Below are positions 58,357 to 64,000 of a stretch of DNA of 64,000 nt, one piece after another (position 1 is the stretch's first letter; each line of letters opens with the position of its first letter). The position numbers were made by a program, and so were the translations under genes. Under the pieces are notes generated by a model, which made no database searches, was not told the DNA's origin, and saw nothing but the letters and a program-made list of their open reading frames with translations. This DNA is from Rehmannia glutinosa (taxonomy: Eukaryota > Streptophyta > Magnoliopsida > Lamiales > Orobanchaceae). The stretch lies in NCBI GenBank assembly GCA_016081115.2, contig CM071930.1:44677335-44741334 (forward strand), in the 5' to 3' direction.

Positions 58357-60476
58357 GTATTCCCTAGGTCTTGGTTGATATCTCATTTGATTGTTCCAAT
58401 CAGCTTGGCTAGGATAATTTCTACCATTCCCATCATATGGCTTTGTTTGTTGAAACCTTTGGGGCTTTTGGTAATTCTGTTTTGATTTCACAAAATATTT
58501 TCTGTTTGGAGTTTGTTGGTGGACTCTTTTGAATTTTATTTCAGCTATCCTTTCAGCGTACTCTGTTGACTCTTTGCCTTTACCTTTGTATCCTAGGCTA
58601 GCGTGGTTGTGAGTGGGTGTGGGTGCAACATATGGTGCTTTGATTTTTGGACTCCCTCATTACTTGAGGATCTTTTTTTCCATTACCACTCTTGGAGTTT
58701 GGGCATGCACAAAGGAATTAAATCATATGCCTGTCTTATCTCCACTTTCCTGTATCATTATAAGTTCATCCAATCATTTAGATGCCATAGTGAATGATGC
58801 AATTGGAAATTTTTTTCCCTCTTTTCTATTTCAGCTAAGTCAGCTTGGATCTTAGCTATCTCAGCATTCAGCTCACTATTCTTAGCACCTATGTGACTTA
58901 GAATACTCAGCTCCTTAGTCAGCTGTGAGTTTTGGCTTTTGAGCTGGTTGTTTTCCTCATTTAAAAGTGTGTGAGAGGTTTTAACGTGCTCAAAGTCTTT
59001 CATCATTTTTCCTAATGAATCATAAAGATCTGTGGGTGATGAAGTGTTTATGTCACTATCACTATCATCAGAAACAGAATGAGATGAATTAGAATGTACC
59101 TCATCTTCTTGTTCTTTTGCCATGAGGCATATCAAAGCCTTTTCTTCAATGTCAGAGGAGTAATCAGCCTCACTGCTGTCTGACTCAGCTGGTTCTTTAC
59201 ACTTGGTTGTGTCAGCAGCTTCAACAGCCAATATGGCTTTCTTCTTTTCTTGTCTTCTCTCTCTGAAGACTTTTCTTTCCACCTCATTTCTGTATTTGTT
59301 GACTGGTGGATAGGGACAGTCAACAGCAAAGTGTCATGGCTGAAATTCCAACACAGGTTTTCAGCTTTTTGGAAGTCAGCTCTTTCAGCTCTCTAATTAT
59401 CAGCTCTTTGATATTCAGTCCTTTGATGGTCAGCTCTCTTGGGTGGTCTATTTTCCCTTGATTTGGAAGGTGATGAGTGTCTCCTGGATGATTCACCCTT
59501 GTTTCTTTTATAGTTCTTATTGAAGAACTTGTTGAATGTTTTCACCATTAGGGTAATCCCCTCATGGTCAATGGCTTCTTTGGATTTAGCTCTTTTGGAT
59601 TCTCCAACCATGAGTGCAAATGTCTTTGGTACATCTGTCTCTTCTTGCTCCTTTCTTCTGAGCTCGAATTCATATGCTTTAAGGTCTAAGACAACTCATG
59701 GTTGGATGTTCTTGTAAGGTCCATTGAATGTCTCAAAGCAATCACCTTTATTTCCCACTTAGCTAGAAGCGGCCTCAGAATGTTCATGCACATTTCCTTT
59801 TGTGTATATTCCTTGACTAGAGCTGAGAGCTCATTGGTTATCTCTGTGAATTTGGCATCCAACTGATCCAGACTTTCACCTGCAATCATTTTAAAATTTT
59901 AAAACTTTTGTACAATAAAATTGATTTATTTTCTTTAATTTGATCAGATCTTCCACAAATTAAAGTGAGTTTCTCCCATATTTCTTTAGTCGTTCTACAA
60001 GAATTGACTCTGTTGAACATGGCTTTATCGATGGTTTTATACAATATAATCTTGGCAACATTATCCAAGTTGTATCTTTTTCTATCCTCGTTGGTCCACT
60101 CACATCTTGGCTTTTCTACCATAGTAGGTATTGGTACAGTAGCAGCACGTGCGCCACGTGTAATAGGAACAGCAACAGCCTCTCCTTTAGGTGCATCAGC
60201 AACAGGAGCCCTGACAGCTGTATTCACCTTCATTATTTGTAGTGGCCCATCCTCAATGACGAACCACATTTCATCGTGTAAGGCTAAAAGGTGTGCCTAC
60301 ATGCGTATTTTCCAGTCATCAAATTCCTCAAAAATAAACATAGGAATGCGAGTTAGATTTGATTCCATGATAATAACTTGATTACAAGAAAAGCTTTAAA
60401 AACTGCAAGTGTTGTATTCTTTGAAAAAGAATGAGATCTAGTTCATAACCAGTGTGAAAGTCTCAATGAACCAACC

Positions 60477-60488
60477 GCTCTGATACCA
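60477..60488 (-). other. E4 primer-binding site
   Basis: TGGTATCAGAGC on the minus strand, two bases inside the 5' LTR at 60491. Complement of the initiator Met-tRNA 3' end. Confidence 0.93.
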
Positions 60489-60490
60489 CT

Positions 60491-61921
60491 TGTAGGTCCC
60501 AATGGGTGATAAGTAAAGTCTAGAATGAGGTGTTGAATAGACTTTACCAAATTTTCGATTTTAGTCCTTTTTAAATTCGGAGTAGACTCAAGAGTTGGGT
60601 CCTTGGTGGACAGTTTAGTTTGCTTACACAGCAGAGTTAGCCACTCAACAGACTCGACTGAGCTGTTAATAGTATAACTCAGCTGATTTAGTTAACTCGT
60701 TTAAATGTTCAGTAGACTTGGTTTTTACAGCGAAAGACCTTCACCCTTAGTTTGAAATATATTTTTCAACACTTGTTTTAAGCTTAGTTATTATCAGTTG
60801 ACTTAGCAAATTAACAAACAACAATAATAATGTGGAAGAATTAAAGTGTGTTGAATGTAAAGGACACAAGAAATTTTATAGTGGCTCGAGGATGGGGTAA
60901 TTTCTCTAATCCACTCTTCTCCAACCCCTGAAGGTAATCCACTAAGTAAGGTTTACTTTGTTACAAAAGGGTGGCAGTCCGAGACAATCTTGATCACAAA
61001 GGTGGCTTCTCTTGGGACTCGGCTTTTTCACAAGACGGTTATATGCTACTTCAGCTCCTTCAAACTCTTGGATTTGTTCACACAGCCCTTCAATGAGTTT
61101 AAAGCCTTTGGTTTGAACTGGAACCTTATTACACATTCTTGAACCTTGGAGTGTGGACCCCTTGTTCTTTGAAACAAGATTTTCCTCTTCAACAAATTGA
61201 AGTTGTCTTTCCTTCATTGAATGTGTTGGATCAATTTCCTTGGAGTTTAGGCTTGAGGATATGATTTGAATGCTTGAGAGAGATTATGCTTTGATTCCTT
61301 GATTTCTCTTATTTGTCTCAGATTGCATAATATAGTGGTAGTTCGAAAATGTATCCGTTGAAGAGATAGATGCATTTTCAAACTCCACTTTTTAGTTGTT
61401 GGCTTGTTTTATCTTGCAGCTTTGATGTAGATTGTACCTTGTATTTAATGCTCTGCCACCTTTCCTTAAACTTTGCAGGATTTCAGGTACATCTCATTGG
61501 CTCATTGCTTTTTGCACTCTTTCAGCAAAACAACTTTTAGGTAGGCAGTCTGACACATGCCTATTTCCAGGAAACAATTGACTTTGCTTGACAACGGATC
61601 TCTTCAGCATTCTTTGATCTTTTCTGCTGCATAACCCGTTTGACAGTCAACTCCACTAATCTTGGAATGACTTTACTGTCAGTCAGCTCACTAAGACAAC
61701 TTTTCTGCCACTTGATTGAGACTTCACTGCACTTCACTCGTTTCCATTGGTGGTCTTCTTCGATCTTTAGTCAACTCTTTCAATTTTCAACTTGGCTGCT
61801 TTGACTCTGCTAATAAAAACCCTATCTATTACAAGTTGAATTACATCATAATTGGGGTGCCAACTTCATAATCTAAGTTTTACATGGTATCATCAAAATC
61901 TATTACATAAATTTCGCAACA
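60491..61921 (-). repeat. E4 5' LTR (B subfamily)
   Basis: 1431 bases from TGTAGGTCCC to TTTCGCAACA. It is shorter and clearly diverged from the A LTRs but shares the same ends and the GATGGGGTAATT block. It is the only complete B LTR in the window and the reference for the pieces at 1001, 2656, 3923, 45375 and 46649. Confidence 0.92.
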
Positions 61922-62494
61922 GACACTACCTCACAAGTGGTGGAGCAGTTTCGAAGCTACATGCCGCCAGTACTTACGGGGCGCGAGGACCTAGTGGTTG
62001 TAGAATAATGGATTGGATAATTAGAAGCAGTGTTTGACTTGATTGCATGCTCAGAAGCACATAAGGTTTCGTGTGCAATCTTTCAACTAAAGCGGGATGC
62101 AAAATACTGGTGGTACATACACCGGCACACGACCACCGATGAAGAAAGAGATATGCTAATATGGAGAGATATCACGGTGCTAGTTGCACGCCAATTTTTC
62201 CCACAAGCTCATAGAAACAAGAAGGCTAAGGAGTTCATGAGCCTCGTACAAGAAAATATGATGGTACTTGATTATGAGCAGAAATTAAACCAGTTATCGC
62301 GTTACACGATGCATTTGGTCCGGACAGATCAAATGAAGGCTAAGAGGTTTGTGGGGGACCTACGCCTAGAGTTGAGTGGAATAGTGAGTGTTCTTGGGGA
62401 TATTACCTATGCACAAGCAGTAGATCGGGCTCGATTAGTCGCAGTGAATATGAACCTAGAAGGAAATCCACGCAAAATAAATGAGGCACCCTAA
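61922..62494 (+). pseudogene. gag: Ty3/gypsy gag, N-terminally truncated
   Basis: Capsid-type retrotransposon gag domain: ACSEAHKVSCAIFQLK near 62045, DAKYWW near 62095, RQFFPQAHRNKKAKEFMSL near 62190 and YAQAVDRARL near 62410. The 154-codon open piece starts at 62030. Upstream, 61922-62029 is the same protein with stops. The true N-terminus is cut off by the E4 5' LTR. It would form the particle core; Ty3/gypsy chromovirus type is likely from the Pol sequence that follows. Confidence 0.82.
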
Positions 62495-63911
62495 GAGAAA
62501 GTGGGATGGACCTAGTCATAATAGTGGTGAGAATAGAAACAAATTGGCTAAGGTTGTAGGAGTTCCTACTCAACAACCACCACAAGAAAAGCCCAATGCC
62601 CAGTGTGTGGTAAAAATCACTATGGAGAATGTCTTTATGGGGAAGGAGTTTGTTATCGGTGAAAGACGCCAGGGCATGCTGCAAGGGACTGTCCATAGTA
62701 TAAAGGCATGGGATCGGGTCAGACGGTGACCAAAGAAGAGGCGAGGAAATATGCAATGACCTAACAAGAGGCTGAGGATGAAGCACGTACGACGTCTGGT
62801 ATGTTATCAGTATGTAATGTGCCTGCTTTAGCTCTTTTTGACACTGATGCCACACACCCTTTCATGTCTGCTAAATTTCATGATATAATTAGGCTAAAGA
62901 AAAAACGCATAGATGAACCACTTGAGATTAGCATACCGTCAGGAGAAACGATGATTACTGACTCCAATATTAGGAATGTAGGCGTGAACGTAGGAGGAAG
63001 GGATTTTAGTGCTAACTTATATATACTTGATATGAAGGACTTTGATGTAATTTTAGGTATGGACTAGCTTAGCCAGCATCAGGCAAATATTAAGTGTCAA
63101 GAGAGAGAGATAACCCTCAAGTTACCAGAGGATAGGAAATATAGTACTACGGGGCAAAGTCTAGAACCATGCCTCGAACAATATCAACAATTAAGGCATT
63201 AAAGATGTTGAAGAGCAAGAATTGTCAAGGATATCTGGTAAACATAGTTGGAACCTCGACATCTGAATTAACTTCGGCATATGTGTCTATTGTATGGGAA
63301 TTTTCGGACATATTTTCAAACGATCAACCAGGATCCCACCAGATCGTCAAGTGGAATTTACAATAGACTTGGAACTTGGGGCGACACCAATATCTAAGAC
63401 ACCATACAGAATGGCGCCAAAGGAGTTGCAAGAACTAAAAATGCAAATACAAGAGTTGTTAGATATGAAGTTCATCCGACCGAGTGTATCACCTTGGGGA
63501 GCTCCAATATTATTCGTCAAGAATAAGGATGGGACTCTGAGAAAGTGTATTGATTATAGGGAACTGAATCATCTCACGATAAAGAATAAGTACCCATCAC
63601 CTCGGATTAAAGATTTATTTGATCAGCTAAGAGGTGTAGGAACATTTTCTAAGACCAACCTTAGATCGGGGTATCACCAGCTGAAGATAAAAGAGAGTGA
63701 TATTCCAAATACATCATTCAGAACTCGTTATGGGTACTGCGAGTTTGTTGTGATGCCTTTAGGTTAAGTAATGCACCAACAGTGTTCATGGACTTGATGA
63801 ATAGGGTATTCCACCCATACTTGGAAAAATTCATCATTGTCTTGATTGACGACATACTAATATATTTGAAAATTGAGAATGAACATGAAGAGCACCTGAG
63901 AATAGCACTTG
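62495..63911 (+). pseudogene. pol: Ty3/gypsy zinc knuckle, protease and RT, broken
   Basis: A first knuckle CPVCGKNHYGEC lies near 62600, a second is frameshifted near 62645. Protease (62801-63067): ALFDTDATHPF, where the usual active site is DTGATH, so the glycine is aspartate. RT: FIRPSVSPWGAP near 63475, KCIDYRELN near 63545 and a stop at 63765 after VVMPLG caused by a small deletion. The next frame continues with SNAPTVFMDLMNRVF and LIDDILIY (about 63842), the FIDD-type active site with F changed to L. RT motifs fit a chromovirus of Tekay/Del type. The rest of RT, RNase H and integrase is missing. Confidence 0.85.
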
Positions 63912-64000
63912 AAGTACAAAGGTGGCACCAGAGGTTAGCTTTCGCTTCAACTCTTGAAAACTTTTCTCGCATTTCTCGTTCCATAAGAACTTTTCCCCTT
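63912..64000 (-). pseudogene. Ty3/gypsy RT/RNase H fragment, opposite strand
   Basis: On the minus strand one frame reads WNEKCEKSFQELKRKLTS, the segment joining RT and RNase H in plant gypsy elements. It abuts the + strand RT, which should itself continue past EEHLRIALEV. So two gypsy pieces meet tail to tail at about 63910. The fragment runs off the window. Confidence 0.6.

Larger units (their letters stand above)
55381..60368 (-). pseudogene. gag: E4 gag, split by a chromovirus LTR
   Basis: Start ATG at 60368 (M-E-S-N), 108 bases from the PBS. The N-terminal and UBN2-type region is 60269-59690. The zinc knuckle near 59325-59360 is broken: only CWN survives before a small deletion that shifts the frame. 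The acidic Ser/Asp run and coiled-coil-like segment are in 59282-58758. The solo LTR 55728-58351 interrupts the basic Q/R/P-rich region. The last part (55763-55311) runs in a different frame into the protease region, being one base shorter than the other copies at the gag-protease boundary. Confidence 0.85.
48795..61921 (-). mobile_element. E4: B-type Ty1/copia element, 3' end deleted, gag interrupted
   Basis: Minus strand: partial third ORF (48795-51670), pol, gag (split by the chromovirus LTR), PBS and 5' LTR 60491-61921. The 3' part of the third ORF, polypurine tract and 3' LTR are deleted at 48704-48794. The bases after the 5' LTR, GACAC (61922-61926), should be one half of its target duplication; the other half is not found. 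It interrupts a Ty3/gypsy gag that resumes at 61922. Confidence 0.88.

Noticed and set aside
47183..61921. Pairing the A LTR at 47183 with the 5' LTR at 60491 as one element
   Set aside because: The LTRs belong to different subfamilies, their flanks (ATGCT and GACAC) do not match, and the inner end of the left LTR is a repair scar with no polypurine tract.
1..64000. Host protein-coding gene, CRISPR array or bacterial-type operon
   Set aside because: Every long frame is assignable to a retrotransposon or its shadow, and no regularly spaced repeat-spacer pattern is present.

Overview
The window is plant nuclear DNA made almost entirely of LTR retrotransposons. I see no host gene, no rRNA or tRNA gene, no CRISPR array and no bacterial feature. 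The Ty1/copia Pol and Gag signatures, a primer-binding site matching plant initiator Met-tRNA, Tekay/Del-type Ty3/gypsy sequence and the GCGCTTGTGGGAGGCAAC leader all point to an angiosperm, probably a eudicot. I cannot name the species.

Layout. 1-1000 is the 3' tail and start of the LTR of a Ty3/gypsy (Athila/Tat-like) element. From about 1001 to 61921 there is a nest of large (about 13-14 kb) Ty1/copia elements of SIRE/Maximus type in two LTR subfamilies. A is close to 1.55 kb and B about 1.43 kb. The parts are: a B LTR (+) split by an A solo LTR (1124-2655, target duplication ATCAG); a truncated B LTR (-) plus element tail (3923-5508); full-length E1 (-, 5509-19788, duplication TCTTG); E2 (-, 19812-45374, no left LTR), whose 5' LTR is split by full-length E3 (+, 31295-44758, duplication GCTAG); second copies of the B (+) and B (-) LTR pieces (45375-47182); an A LTR (47183-48703); and E4 (-, about 48795-61921), whose gag is split by a 2.6 kb chromovirus solo LTR (55728-58351). 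61922-63911 is a decayed Ty3/gypsy gag-protease-RT on the + strand, and the last 80 or so bases are gypsy sequence in the opposite orientation.

Each copia element has the order LTR, PBS, gag, protease, integrase, RT, RNase H, then a roughly 550-base spacer and a very long third ORF (up to 4.8 kb), then polypurine tract and LTR. All coding regions are broken, so none of these copies looks autonomous now.

The most interesting signal is the third ORF. In every copy it starts about 550 bases after the pol stop. The spacer carries what looks like an ordinary plant promoter: an inverted CCAAT box, TGACGTCA, a TATA box about 130 bases before the ATG, and a CT-rich leader, sometimes with AAACCCTA. 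The predicted protein has a globular N-terminal part resembling the 'putative plant transposon protein' family, long acidic low-complexity stretches with a 13-residue repeat, and an R/K/E-rich C-terminus. It has no visible membrane segment. It may be a gene acquired by the retrotransposon together with its promoter.

A second structural signal is a large tandem duplication. Sequence right of the ATCAG insertion site occurs twice (2656-about 4473 and 45375-47182), next to the solo LTR on the left and the 5' LTR of E2 on the right. The probable junction is near 19811.
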